In this document: piece by piece, positions 22,919 through 35,500 of the stretch
How the letters are laid out: every line of letters starts with the position of its first letter
Numbering within the stretch: the first letter of the stretch is position 1
Origin: Odiellus spinosus
Lineage: Eukaryota; Arthropoda; Arachnida; Opiliones; Phalangiidae
Direction of reading: 5' to 3'
DNA: 64,000 bases
Assembly (NCBI GenBank): GCA_963920705.1
Contig: OY987233.1
Coordinates: 2,656,001-2,720,000, forward strand
Notes under the pieces: generated by a model
What the model was told of the DNA's origin: nothing
The model's database searches: none
Seen by the model: only the letters and a program-made list of their open reading frames with translations
Made by a program: the position numbers and the translations under genes

Positions 22919-25900
22919 GCTATAATTTTCAACCCTTAACCTCACCCGGAAGCAAGGTAGATAAATGACTGTGTAATATAGTCATTTCAACTAAGACAAG
23001 TTGTGCGCGTATCGAAATTAAGAATTGGTCTAGCCTACAATTAATACTCGAAGATCTCGGTTACCAAGGTAAGCCTTAACAGTTAACACTAACGCTCTTA
23101 ATTAATCGCGTTTGACCTCCTTCTCGGCGAAAAATTTTGGCGCCGAAACTTTTCTCGCGTATCGAAAATAACAATGGGATTAGTCTAAAATTAATACGCG
23201 AATGTGAAACGCCAATCAACCACACCGAATGTATTTCTTGAAAGATTTTAACTTAAAACTACGTCAGAACTAAGTGTATTTGCAGTCGTGTAACAACTGA
23301 TTTTGTGAATTCGGAGTATCCATCTCCAAGATTAATTAAGCATCGTCTCGTGGAACTTCTTCGACTCTGTTTTTGTGTCTGGTCGTCATAACCACCTTCC
23401 CCGATGTCGCAGTAAGTTAAATTTTAATTGCTACTGTTATTTTGTATTTTGAGTGTTATTGCATCGATACTCGACGAGTAACATAAATATCCTTTTGGGA
23501 GGGAATAGGCAGAAGAAGACATTATGTCAACTTGAGGTTTTGAAGGAGCCTAAAAAATTAATTGGATCTTGTATAGAGGTAAAAAATAGTAGCAGATTCA
23601 ACCGAGAAATTGGTAGAAGTGGTTAAAAAAGGTATCGTCCCAATTGATCGACTTTTAAGTGATCGAAACCAGTTTTTTGGATTAAATGATCGAAATATTT
23701 AGGTTAGGTTAGGTTAGGTTAGGTTAGTTTTTTAACTCAATCGATCATATGAAATTCGATCATTTCGACCCAAATCGTTAAAAAATAAGCTACATAAAAC
23801 TTAATAAATTTCAAAATTTGCATATCTAGCCAGGAATAGGTTTGGCCGCACTTATTAACTTTCCTTGGCTATATTTTGATGAGACTTGTAGAGGGGAAAA
23901 ATAGTGTTAAGATTCAACCAAAATTATGTGAAAAAATGAGAATGAATAATTGTAAAAACTGTAACTGTAACTGTGGACATAATGATGAATTTATAATAGT
24001 GGGGAAAAATAGGGAAATAGTAATTTCGTAAAAATAGTGAAAATATAATCGTGAGAATCATTGTGGGGGTAGAAAAGACATTGTGGGAAAACAAAGTGAT
24101 GCGAAGACTTGTGGGAAACTGGGAAATATAGCGCAAAAATAAATGTCCAAGGACAAAGGCTTACGCTATGAAATATGAAATTGTTTCTATAATTTTAAAA
24201 ATTTATATATTTCGATTTTTTTTTATTAATCGGGCCCACCCAACATTCGCTAGGGTGGGCGACCTGTTTGTTTACTCCTAAAAATTCTGTTGCCATAACT
24301 CAAAACCTTGAAGTTTGACAACAAGAGGTTATCAATGGGTCATTCCATATGCTTTCACCTAGGCATGTAACCATGGGTCGGAAGATGCTAATGAAATTTG
24401 GTACACTTGTTTCCATGCTTAAAAAACTAGGATTACCAGATTTTCAGATGAAAATAAAAATAATTGAATTTTTGGCAAAATTTAGAGTAAACCCCCAAGA
24501 TTTTTAGAACGTCAGCGAAAAAAAAAAAATTATGCTCTTGCGAAAATACCAATATCTTTCTGGCGCCTCGGTTGATTCTTTGGAATTTACTCATGTTTAT
24601 GGTCATCTCGAAAATGGTCTACCTCTTTAAGTTTTTGGTTTTTAATTTTTTTTTAAATTTCGCGGGGGTCCTATACTGTGACGTATGACGTCATGTGGCC
24701 CAACTTTTAAAATTTTTATTTCACTTTATTCAAGACCCCGAGGTCACATCTTTCACCTAGTATATATTTGGTTCTTGGTACTTGTTTCGTATCTAACTGC
24801 TAATTAAAAACAAAAGTTTAAAAGTTTTTAAAATTTTTATATTTATATTATGTACAGGGTGTTTCTAAAATGGCAGTAGGATCGAGCTATAATGGGTTCT
24901 ATGGGCCATTCTAAGACGAAAATGTTCTATGACATTTTGTCTTACGGGGCGCCCTTTAAGAGTTACGAAATGAATCATGTGCGGATGACCCCTTAACGTA
25001 CATTACTCAATTGTAAAATACGTTTAAAAGCACACGCTTGATAAAAATTGATTTTACCATTGAGTGTACGCGTCATCCGCACATGATTCATTTCGTAACT
25101 CAATGGTAAAATCAATTTTTATCAAGCGCGTGCTTTTAAACGTATTTTACAATTGAGTAATGTACGTTAAGGGGTCATCCGCACATGATTCATTTCGTAA
25201 CTCTTAAACGGCGCCTCGTACAACAAAACGTCATGGAACATTTTCGTCTTAAAATGGCCCATAGAACCCATTAGAGCTCGATCCTACCACCGTTTTCGAA
25301 ACACCCTGTACATATTATAAATATAAAAATCCCAAAAATTTGAAACTTTTGTTTTTGATTAGTGCTTAGTTAGATACGAAACATATACCAAGAACCAAAT
25401 ATATACTAGGTGAAAGGTTTGACCTTGGGGTCTTGAATAAAGTGAAAATAAAAATTTTAAAAGTTGGGCCACATGACGTCACACGTCACAGTATAGGACC
25501 CCCGCGAAATTTAAAAAAATTAAAAACAGAAAAAACTAAAAGAGTTAGACCATTTTCGAGATGACCATCGGATTCCTCGTCTTTTACTCTATAAACGTGA
25601 GTAAATTCCAAAGAAACAACCGAAGCGCCAGTAAGATATTGGTATTTTCGCAAGAGTATAATTATTTTTTCGCTGACGTTCTAAAAATCTTGGGGTTTAC
25701 TCTAAATTTCGCCAAAAACTCCATTTTTCTTATTTTCATCTTAAAATCTGGGAATCCTAGTTTTTTAAGCATAGAAACAAGTGTACCAATTTCATTAAGA
25801 TCTGCCGACCCATGGTTGCATGCCTAAGTGAAAGCATATGGAATGACCCTAATGGATTTTTTTATCATAAAGTCTACTTTCACAGTAAATTAATCATTGA

Positions 25901-26506
25901 TTTATAACTTTGTATTGTCTGTAATTTTTTATAATAAACCGGGACTCTTTCAATAAAAAAGAAGCCAAAATTGAATTCTAAACCGGCTTGAACGAACTGA
26001 GAAAGCGGGTCTTTAGTTTCCTTATAAAGCCTTAGACTATTGTTTTGACGCTTTTCTCCTAGGCATACACCGTTTGTACCATCAGAAAGTAGACATTCCG
26101 TATATTATTATAAGATCATAAAATTATATTTCGCCACTTGATAGAAATCGAGCAAAAGTCCAAAAATGAGCCCTACTTTAGTTGACTGGGCTCGGAGTTG
26201 GGGTAAAATTTCTGGGATTATGTTTTACCTTAGTTGAAACGAAAACAGTTTCTCCGGATAGTTTTCCACAAACGAATCCTTCGGAGTGAAGTTCTTTGAG
26301 TCTCTTGCAGATCATAGCGGTAATGCGTAGTAGTGTTTGGGCGCTCAAGGCGTGGGAGGCTCCCAAAATAGCCGCGGCGCTGTTGACCGGCGTGCAATCT
26401 CGCAAGAATTGAAACAGCGGAATATATCCAACTGGAGGCTTATAAGATTGCTCCAAAAGAAATGATTCCCTAATAGTCATCCTGGTAGGGGTATACTGCA
26501 TACCAT
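21091..26506 (-). CDS. Giant receptor, exons 38-39: cytoplasmic pseudokinase-like tail
   Basis: Residues about 2555-2709. Exon 38 ends in a helix and loop that look like kinase subdomains VIa-VIb ([19 protein letters not shown], the spot of HRDLKxxN). Exon 39 continues with HVYVADFY at the place of DFG and [16 protein letters not shown] like helix F. Catalytic Asp and Asn are absent and no N-lobe glycine loop or lysine motif is visible, so if related to kinases it is a partial pseudokinase. The exons join in phase 0 across a 4.9-kb intron holding the 24346-25852 palindrome. Reading on from exon 38 without splicing would end at a stop at 26178-26180. Kinase kinship is my inference. Confidence 0.65.
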
Positions 26507-29500
26507 CTGAAACAATATTCAACGTTCATACAAACCTAGTTAAACAAATATTGCAAATCGAAAACTCCAAGTGAAATTCTATGGGGGGGGGGGGGGTTAT
26601 ATTTCAAAGTGAATGATTGTATTTGAACTTACGCGTAAATAAGCTAGATGTAGTCCTTGTCATCATGTTTACAGTGTTATTGGTCTGCCAGCTTTGCCAA
26701 GTGGACCCCGAAAGTCGGAACCGCGCTAGCACCGTCCTGCAATGTAGCGTAGATATGGTGTACACAAGAGGATTGGTGGCGGAATTAAGTGGCAAGACAA
26801 AAACGGCGGTCCAAGCGTAGGCGTGACCAGGTACCCTGACGCCGGACATAGCCATGAGTCCCATGACTATGATAGGGAACCAACACAAGAAATTGGTCAT
26901 GACTATAACTGCCATTTGTTGAGCGATACGACTTTCCAAAACTCTATGCGCCTTCATTCGGTTAACGCTCAAGTACGATTTCCTGACAGTGAAATACATA
27001 TAACCGTAAGCCGATACAATGATGACGAAGGCCACTAAATTGACGCAAAAGAATATGGCCACTGAATATTCCCAACCAGCTGGTTTCTTGTTCGTAATAT
27101 GAAGGGCCAGACAAACTCCAGATCGGGCGTAAAATTCACCTAAAAAGAATACAAAAACCTGAAATTTCTCATTCAAAGGGAAACTTGTATCTAAACATGG
27201 AACATATTTTGAATTTATTTTCGGAATCACCATGCCAGAAAACTTATTCGAGAATTTTATATTTTTAGACACGTTTTTGATGTTTAAATTAAAGTTTGGT
27301 AAAATTCTGGTCAATCATATTATTTCGGCCTTCAACATCCCTCGTAATGTCTTAACATTAAAATAATATTCCGGCGTTTAATGGCCAAGGTCTTAAGTAT
27401 CAAACACTGGCCTATTCTTTTAATGTTAGGACATTACAAGCACTGTTGAAGGCTGTAATAATATGATTGGTCCGATTTTATATTTATTTTTATACGAATT
27501 TTACCAGAAATTAATTTAAACACCAAAAACGTGTCTATAAAGTCCGAAAATATTCTCGAGTATGTTTTTTGACACGGTGATTCCGAAAATAAATTAAAAA
27601 GCTGTTCCATTTTTAGCTCCAAGTTTCAATTTAAATAAGGAAATTTCAACGTCAAAATGAAAAATATTGTTGATTGTAAAAGATCTCATAAAGAATTATG
27701 GGATAGACTTGCGAAAACCCTTGAAAAATCACAGATTTTGAAACCGAAAAGTCATGAATAGAAATAGAATATTTTCGCATAATGATACATATGTGGGCCT
27801 CTCGTGTAATATATCAACGCACCCTATCTAAGTGCTTACCTTGAAAATATTGTTGAAATATTAAAGGTACAACAGCTAGAACAACTGACAATAACCAAGA
27901 GAATGTAATGACTTTGTACGTGAATGGCATCGATAGATGGCGTATTGAGAAAGGGAAAGAAATGCTAAGGAGTCGATCCACAGTGATCAATACCAAGGTG
28001 AACACGGACACTTCGCTGGAAACGGTCGAAAGAATACCGCAGACTTTACATAAAGCGCTGCGACGCCATTGATCAGCAATTTGCATATAGCTTCCTCTAT
28101 CAATTTTATCAATAATTTTTTTTATTATTGAAATCATACTATTAAACGCCATGTTCAAAATTTTATACCTCTGAGTTAAAACGTTCGTAAGAAACTTCAA
28201 AATGAAAATGTTAAAAATATATCGGTAACCTTTGTTTTCCCGATATATGACGTAGTTTATTTCTGGAACGTAATTAATCTTAATTTTCGTACGAAAGATA
28301 ATTGACTTGATCTTGATTAAGTACTTTTACGAAAAAGACCGCGCGAAAGCGACTTTATCACTGGTGCCAGAACGCGCCAGAACTGGTGCCAGAGAATTAA
28401 CTGTAGGCTCTGTACAATAGCGAAATCACGCGACCATAATGATGACGTAGTATTGCGGGGAATATTTATTTTAAAAATTTCGAAAATGGCGATTATAAAA
28501 TGTATTTTTACTGTCTCTGTAATTTTTCCCTGACAATTTATTTTTAAAGTGAGGCACAACAGAGGCGTCGGTAAGACTTTTTTTGTGGGGGGGGGGGGGG
28601 ACTATACCCGCCCAAATTAAAAAAATTAGCCCCCCCCCCCCAAAATTTACCGAAAGCCCCCCCCCAATTTACCGAAAGCCCCCCAAAAATTTACCGAAAG
28701 CCCCCCAAAAATTTTCCGAAAGCCCCCCAAAAATTTTCCGAAAGCCCCCCAAAAATTTTCCGAAAGCCCCCCAAAAATTACCGAAAGCCCCCCAAAAATT
28801 TACCGATAGCCCTCAAAAATTAACCAAAAGCCCATACTAAAACATTATTTGCATGAAACGAGGTAACAAGACATACATGAGTTCCAGACGCTGCCTACGG
28901 TAGATAGGCGCCATGATATGACTCATATATGTTTATCGTCCATTTTGTCCAAAGTCTGCGATAATGTATACCTTTATACGATATTAAAATCCCCATAAGG
29001 AGACGACGCACTACCCATTAGTTTGGCCATGGCAACCGAAAATGTATTTGGCCATTAAAGGGAGAATGCAACCTAATTACAAGTGATTTTTTTATCGATT
29101 CCTTATCGATAAAAAGTTTACAATACAAATATTAAACTAGAAATAAATTTAAAACTTACCCTGAAAATAGGCTTAACGGGATTCATGGAGATCCTGAATC
29201 GCGTCCGTGTAAGGTCTAGCGACCAATGAGCAAAGGCCCGTCGTTCACGTGAGATCTCCACGAGACTTACGTCGCGTGCGATTGGTCGCTAGACCTTACA
29301 CGCGAGGAAATCAGGAGCTCCATGAATCCCACTAAGCCTATTTTCAGGGTAAGTTTTAAATTTATTTCTAGTTTAATATTTGTATTGTAAACTTTTTAAA
29401 TAGTGGATTAGGCCTATAGGCCTAATCCACTATTTAAAAAGTTTAAATATATTTAAACAATAAGGAATCGATAAAAAATCACTTGTTGTTAGGTTGCATC

Positions 29501-32500
29501 CTCCCTTTAAGCACCTTCGTCGAAAAAACAAAATTTCTTTTCCCTATTTTTCTCAAAAATGATACCAATTTTCGCCCAACAAAGTCCCAATTTACCTAAA
29601 CTTGATGAATATTACCTAGATATGAACCACGTTACCCATTTGACAATTTCAAACCAATTTGAAAATTTGAAAAGGTTTCACAGGTGAAACCGAGAAAATC
29701 CCACGCTTTTTTCAAGGGAGATTTTTTCGATTGAAATGTCCAAATGTTTTCGGTTGCCATGGCCAAACTAATGGGTAGTGCGTCGTCTCCTTTTGGGGAT
29801 TTTCATATCTTATATAGGTATACATTATAGCATTCTTTGGACAAAAACGGCGATAAACACCTCGGGTAGTATCCTTGTCAGGCGTATTCCTATTCGTGAG
29901 AATATACATGTATTTAGCGAAGGATGTCGGCCGGAGAGGCGCAGACGTTTTACCGGAAGTCTAACACCCTTATATCTATCGTTTAGAGATAACAAAATAC
30001 ATTTGCATTCATGGTTTATCCGTAATAAACCGTTAATTTAAAATCATTATTTTAAGATTGAAATATTTTAATAAAATATATATTCACAAAAACCTGAAAA
30101 TAGTTTGCCCCGATTAGCCCCCCCCCCCCCCCCCCAATTTGAAAATCCTAGCGACGCCCCTGAGGCACAATGAACTCCAAATGGAATTGAGTATAATTTT
30201 CGGAAAGATCGTTAAGAAACTATTCAAAATATATATACATATGTCATAGAACAATTTACCGCTACAGTAAAAATACATGTTTTATAATCAACATTTTCCA
30301 AATTTCTAAAATAAAAATTCCAGCAATCTACGTCATCACTATGCTCGCGTGATTTCGCTATTGTATAGAGCCAACTGTTGATTCTCGCTCTAGCACCATT
30401 GATAAGGTCATTTTCGCGCGGTCTTTATCGTAATTGTACATAATCCAGATCATGTCAACTACCTTTCGTATGAAAATGATCATTAATTTATCAATATAAA
30501 CTACGTCATATATAGAAAATAAATTGACCTATATACAGTATTTTTAACATTTTAATTTTGAAGTTTCAGAAGCATTTCATGAAAAATTCGTAAATGAATT
30601 TACCTGTAGTGTTCGTCGACTCCAGCAATTATGATGAGATAAACTCCCATTAGAAAGTCAGCGCAACCAAGAGACAGAATTAAAACGGAACTAGGGTTTG
30701 AATCGGATACTTTAATCCTCCAAATTATGACAAAAAGATTGCCCAGTAAGGCGACCACGCCCAGAACCCAAATTACGGCCCTTTGAAGCGGACTTCCCAT
30801 CAAATCTTCGCAATCCGAAATTTCGTCGGCGGGCGGGTAACAATTTTCGAAGGATATTTGACGGTTCACCAAACAACAGAATTTGAATGAATCGCTGTAT
30901 CTGTAACATTATTGGTCAAGATATCCATAAAAGCAAACAACGCCCCGTAGCTTAATACTATCAGCAAAGGTCCAGTTTTACGTCATAGCCCATCACTTAA
31001 AAATAGCCAAAAAAGTCATCATCCTTGTCTGCCTCGAGTGATTTGGACTCTTCCTCGATATTTTGAGTCAGGAGAGAGGAACGGAATTTAAGCGGGCCGC
31101 GCTTGACTATATTGCCTGCCCCCAACTACGGAGTTTCTCCAAAGAGTGGCGCTTCCTCCATTCACTATTTACACGGCGACTGCGGCCGCTAGAGTGTCTC
31201 GAATCCTGCAGAATCTGCCGGTACATTTACCCGGACCTTTGCTGATAGTATTAAGTTACGGGGCGCTGTTTACTTTTATGGAATAAAGTGATAGACTTTT
31301 GTTTACACTTACAAATAGTTGAGTGATGTAAGTCCTTCGAACATGGAAGATGGGAAAGATTCAATAGTATTTCCTTGTATATCCCTACATGGAAATTACT
31401 TTCTAGGTTAGCTGTATGTAAAATAGATTATCTGTTATAAACTTACACGTGGGTAACTGAAGAAAGACCTTTAAACGCTCCACGCTCGACGTGGCGAATT
31501 CCAGTGTTGCGCAAAATTCTTCTCAAAAATATTTTTATTAATACCAAGAGTATATGAAAACCCTACCTTCTTAAGACGGTATGTAGGTAGTATAACGCTT
31601 TCCTATATTAGCGATTCTAAAAACAGCGTTATCAAAAAAGCGTTCATGCAAAACAGCTTTATCATGAGAGCGGATTTCCAAATTAGCGATTACCTTAACA
31701 GCAGGTATTCAAAATAACTGTATCATATTAGCGGATCCGCATATTTAAAACGACGTTATTGTCTCCTTGTGGAATTAATAGTTTTTAAATGAATTTTACC
31801 CGCAACAAGAATAAATTGGTTTCGTGTATCTAATTTTTAGGAAAAAGTATTTTACTTTTTAAAATTTTAGATCAAAAGGTTTGTGTTATAAATACGACAT
31901 GGATTTATTACCCGAGCTTTATTTTAAAGACGGCGTGGCTATGGAACGGTACGGTTAAGTTAGGTTAGGTTAGGTTACCGTTCAAGACAAGAAATGCTCT
32001 TAATTTTTAGAGTCCAATCGTGGATTCAAACTGGCAAAGGACTGTCACTCCACCTATAGAGGGTTGTTGACAATTTTCAACAAGGAGTGATAGATCTGGT
32101 CATGGAGCCGCTGCCCTAAATAAGGGCAACGGTCCAGTTGTACGTTATCTAGATAATAAAACGATACAAAGAGACCCGTAATGAGAAACCGTTTTTAAGA
32201 GAAAGCGCTGTTTTGACAATTTCCGCTGTTTTGACATTCGCCATTTTGAAATTGCTATTTTGACTACCGCTGTTATGAGAGAGTTTATTTTGACAATCGC
32301 TGTTCAGAGCCACCGCTGTTTTGATACACGCTAAATTGGGAAACGCAGTATTGCAAGCCGCTGACCTACCTACAAACCCTTAAGACTACTACAAAGTACT
32401 TACAATGTTTGGGTTTTATCCATTCCAATAAACGTGTTTTTTCGCAGAGAAGTTATGTTAACGTTAGTAAGATTTCTGATAAGAATAAAATTTGTTAGGA

Positions 32501-35500
32501 TTCGTAAGATCCATAAGCCGCGTTCATACTAGGCCTTGGAATCGATTTAAACCGTTTCAAACCGTCTTTTCTCGAATCGATTTGATTCAATTTCACGAAA
32601 CTGCTTCGGGAACCAGCTTCGCACCGATTCGGTTTCAACAACCGATAGATGAAGCTACGATAAATCGATTTATAAAGATAGCGCGTGAACACAGTTTAAA
32701 ACGATTCCTGGCGATTTGAATATCGGTTTGATTTAACCGTTTCAAATCGATTAAGAAATGCTAGTGTCAACGTAGCTGATTTGTAGGAATTTGGGGAACT
32801 ATGTAAAGCCGCGTTCACACTACAGACTTTGAAACCGTTTTAAACAGTTTTGGAAAGGTCAATTTTTAAAATTTTTGGGGTCACCCGTGTAGATCTTTGA
32901 TAAAGAAACAAAATTAATATCTGGGAAAGACGATCTGAAAATCCGAAACGGTTTGAAAACGGTTCCAAAGTGTCAAGTGTGAACGTAGCTATTATAAAAT
33001 TGAACGGTATACTTACAAAACTGGTAGATTTTTCAAGCCTTGAAATGCTCCAGCCTCTATTCGAAAAAGGCCATGATTGTTGTTTAAATACCTTGAAATA
33101 ATATCTAATGTAAGATTAATCTGAAGACAGACTCATTTATAGTAAAGTAACTAACAATTTAATAAGGCTTTTAAGTCCGAAGAAAGCATTTTTCTCTATA
33201 ACTTGCAGCGCATTGTCTCTCAAATCTCTACATTTAAATATAAAATAATGATTAACACCAGGGAAAAAAACGGAGCTAAAAATGCTTTTGAATTTATTTT
33301 CGCAATCACCATGCCTAATTCCAGAATTCTTTCGGAATTTTTAGATACGTTTTTCTTGTTTAAATTAATTTGTAAAGTCTGGTAAAATTTGAATAAAAGT
33401 AAATATAAAATCGGATCAATCATATTATTTCAGCCTTTAACAGCGCTTGTAATGTCTTATCTCAACATTAAAAGAATAGGCCGGAATTTGATGTTCAAGA
33501 TCTTAGGCATCAAACGCCGGCCTATGCTTTAGGACATTACAAGCGCTGTTGAAGGCTGAAATAATATGATTGGTCCGATTTTATATTTAATTTTATTCAA
33601 ATTTTACCATAGGAGGACTATTCTTTACCACTTTCATTATGGTACTAATATTACTCACAATAGATTAAGATTCCTGAGAGCGGCGAACTTATTAGGTGGT
33701 AAAACCATAATTTCATTCTGACGAAGTGACCTGTTAGATACAAACAAATTATTAAAACAGTACTTAGATAATTAATAATTCTAGTTTACAATTCAGAAAG
33801 CCACGAAAATGGATCAAATCTTGCTCCACTTATATTAAGCTTGTTTCTTGAGAAATCTCTGTAAAATGTCATCATATATTAATACCACGAAATAAAGCAT
33901 TTTCATGAAACTAGCAATACTTTTTTATTTTAGTTTTATTTATAATCAGAAGCCGATGAAACCCTCCTTTGAATTCTATTACTCCCGGGTCTTGTTTACC
34001 CCTCTCTGTATGGGTTAGTTTCAAAAAGAGCGATTCGTACACCTCCTAACGGTAGATGTTTTCGGAGCGGGAGTTCGTCGAGCGAATATCTCTAGCAGCC
34101 GTGGAGTTCGTCAAAAAAATGTCGTCGTATGTGGAGAGAGAGAATTTCCAATTTTCCGTAGACAGGGGGTATGAAGTAGGACCCCTCCGATCTCGTAAAA
34201 TTGGGAATTTTACCCATACAGAGAGGAGCGCTATATGGAACATTAGAGTAGTAGACTTCAAAGGAGGGTTTCATCGGCTTCTGTTATAATATATAATATA
34301 ATATAATATAATATAATATAATATAATATATTATAATATATTATAATATAATATAATTGGCCCTAAAAGTCAGGGAAAAGTCAGAAAATTTGAAAATGGG
34401 CCCAAAAGGTCTTGGAAAATTCAATAAATTTGAAAATTAGGCCCGAAAGGTTAGGGAAAAGTCAGGGAATTTGAAAATTGGCCTAGAAGGTCAGGGAATT
34501 TGAAAATTGGGCCCAAAAGGTCAGGGAATTTGAAAATTGGGCCCAAAAGGTCAGAGAATTTGAAAATTGGGCCCAAAAGGTCAGGGAATTTGAAAATTGG
34601 GCCCAAAAGGTCAGGGAATTTGAAAATTGGGCCCAAAAGGTCAGGGAATTTGAAAATTGGGCCCAAAAGGTCAGGGAATTTGAAAATTGGGCCCAAAAGG
34701 TCAGGGAATTTGAAAATTGGGCCCAAAAGGTCAGGGAATTTGAAAATTGGGCCCAAAAGGTCAGGGAATTTGAAAATTGGGCCCAAAAGGTCAGGATATT
34801 TTGAAAATTGGGCCCAAAAGGTCAGGGGAAGTCATGGAAGTTATGCCTTTTTAGGAAAACGAATTTTTGACTCACAGTTTTCTTAATTTTATGGGTAATA
34901 GATCGGGAAGCCTTGTTGCATTCAAATTACGGCAAGAAACGTACAGTCCAATGCATGTGCATCCTTTAGGACAAGCCACGTCTAATTTCAAAAACAATTA
35001 ACATTTCCTATTTACTATAATTATGAGAACACAATTAAATGATTAAATAATATAGCAAGATGGTCAAACCCATATAATAACCACACCTTTTATGATTGCA
35101 AACGCTTAAATTGAATTAGCTTCCATATGAGCTTTGCCCCCGCGAACTTTGCCCCCGCGGACATTGCCCCCGCGGACATTGCCCCCGCGGACATTGCCCC
35201 CGCGGACATTGCCCCCGCGGCCTTTGCCCCCCCCCGCGGACTTTGCCCCCGCGAACTTTGCCCCCGTTGACTGTTTCTTTAACTTAATATTATTCTAATT
35301 TACCGAAATTAGCAATTCGCGGCTAACTTTGGAATAATCCCTGTTAAGCCTTGTTTAATGTCAAAAATTTCTTGGATTAATGAATTAAACTAACTTTTGT
35401 AAAGATATAATTTATCAAATATATATTTACCGCAAAGTTTTTCATCGTCTCTATTTGGACAATGGTTGATTCCATCGCATAGATTATGTAATGGCACACA

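Larger units (their letters stand above)
28560..30162. mobile_element. Non-autonomous hAT-like transposon with 8-bp target duplication
   Basis: Termini CAGAGGCGTCGGTA and TAGCGACGCCCCTG are complementary in hAT style, flanked by a perfect direct AGGCACAA at 28552-28559 and 30163-30170. Eight-base target duplications are a hAT trait. Inside are C-rich repeats, an inverted pair (TTTGGCCATGGCAACCG / CGGTTGCCATGGCCAAA) and a family B copy. No transposase. Confidence 0.85.
28230..30530. mobile_element. Family F palindromic MITE, split by a hAT-like insertion
   Basis: Left arm about 28230-28559 (CCGATATATGACGTAGTTTA, AAGACCGCGCGAAAGCGACC) and mirror arm about 30163-30530. The two halves are parted by the 1.6-kb element at 28560-30162. 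Receptor intron 35. Confidence 0.8.

Noticed and set aside
22558..22939. Overlapping frames of 60-75 codons in the GC-rich block
   Set aside because: Overlap on both strands inside a retroposon-like block; no domain recognised.
28583..28840. Proline-rich 85-codon frame
   Set aside because: Translation of the C-rich 22-bp repeat at the end of the hAT-like element.
34451..34886. Repetitive frames on both strands ([10 protein letters not shown] and [10 protein letters not shown] type)
   Set aside because: Products of the 30-bp minisatellite in receptor intron 29.
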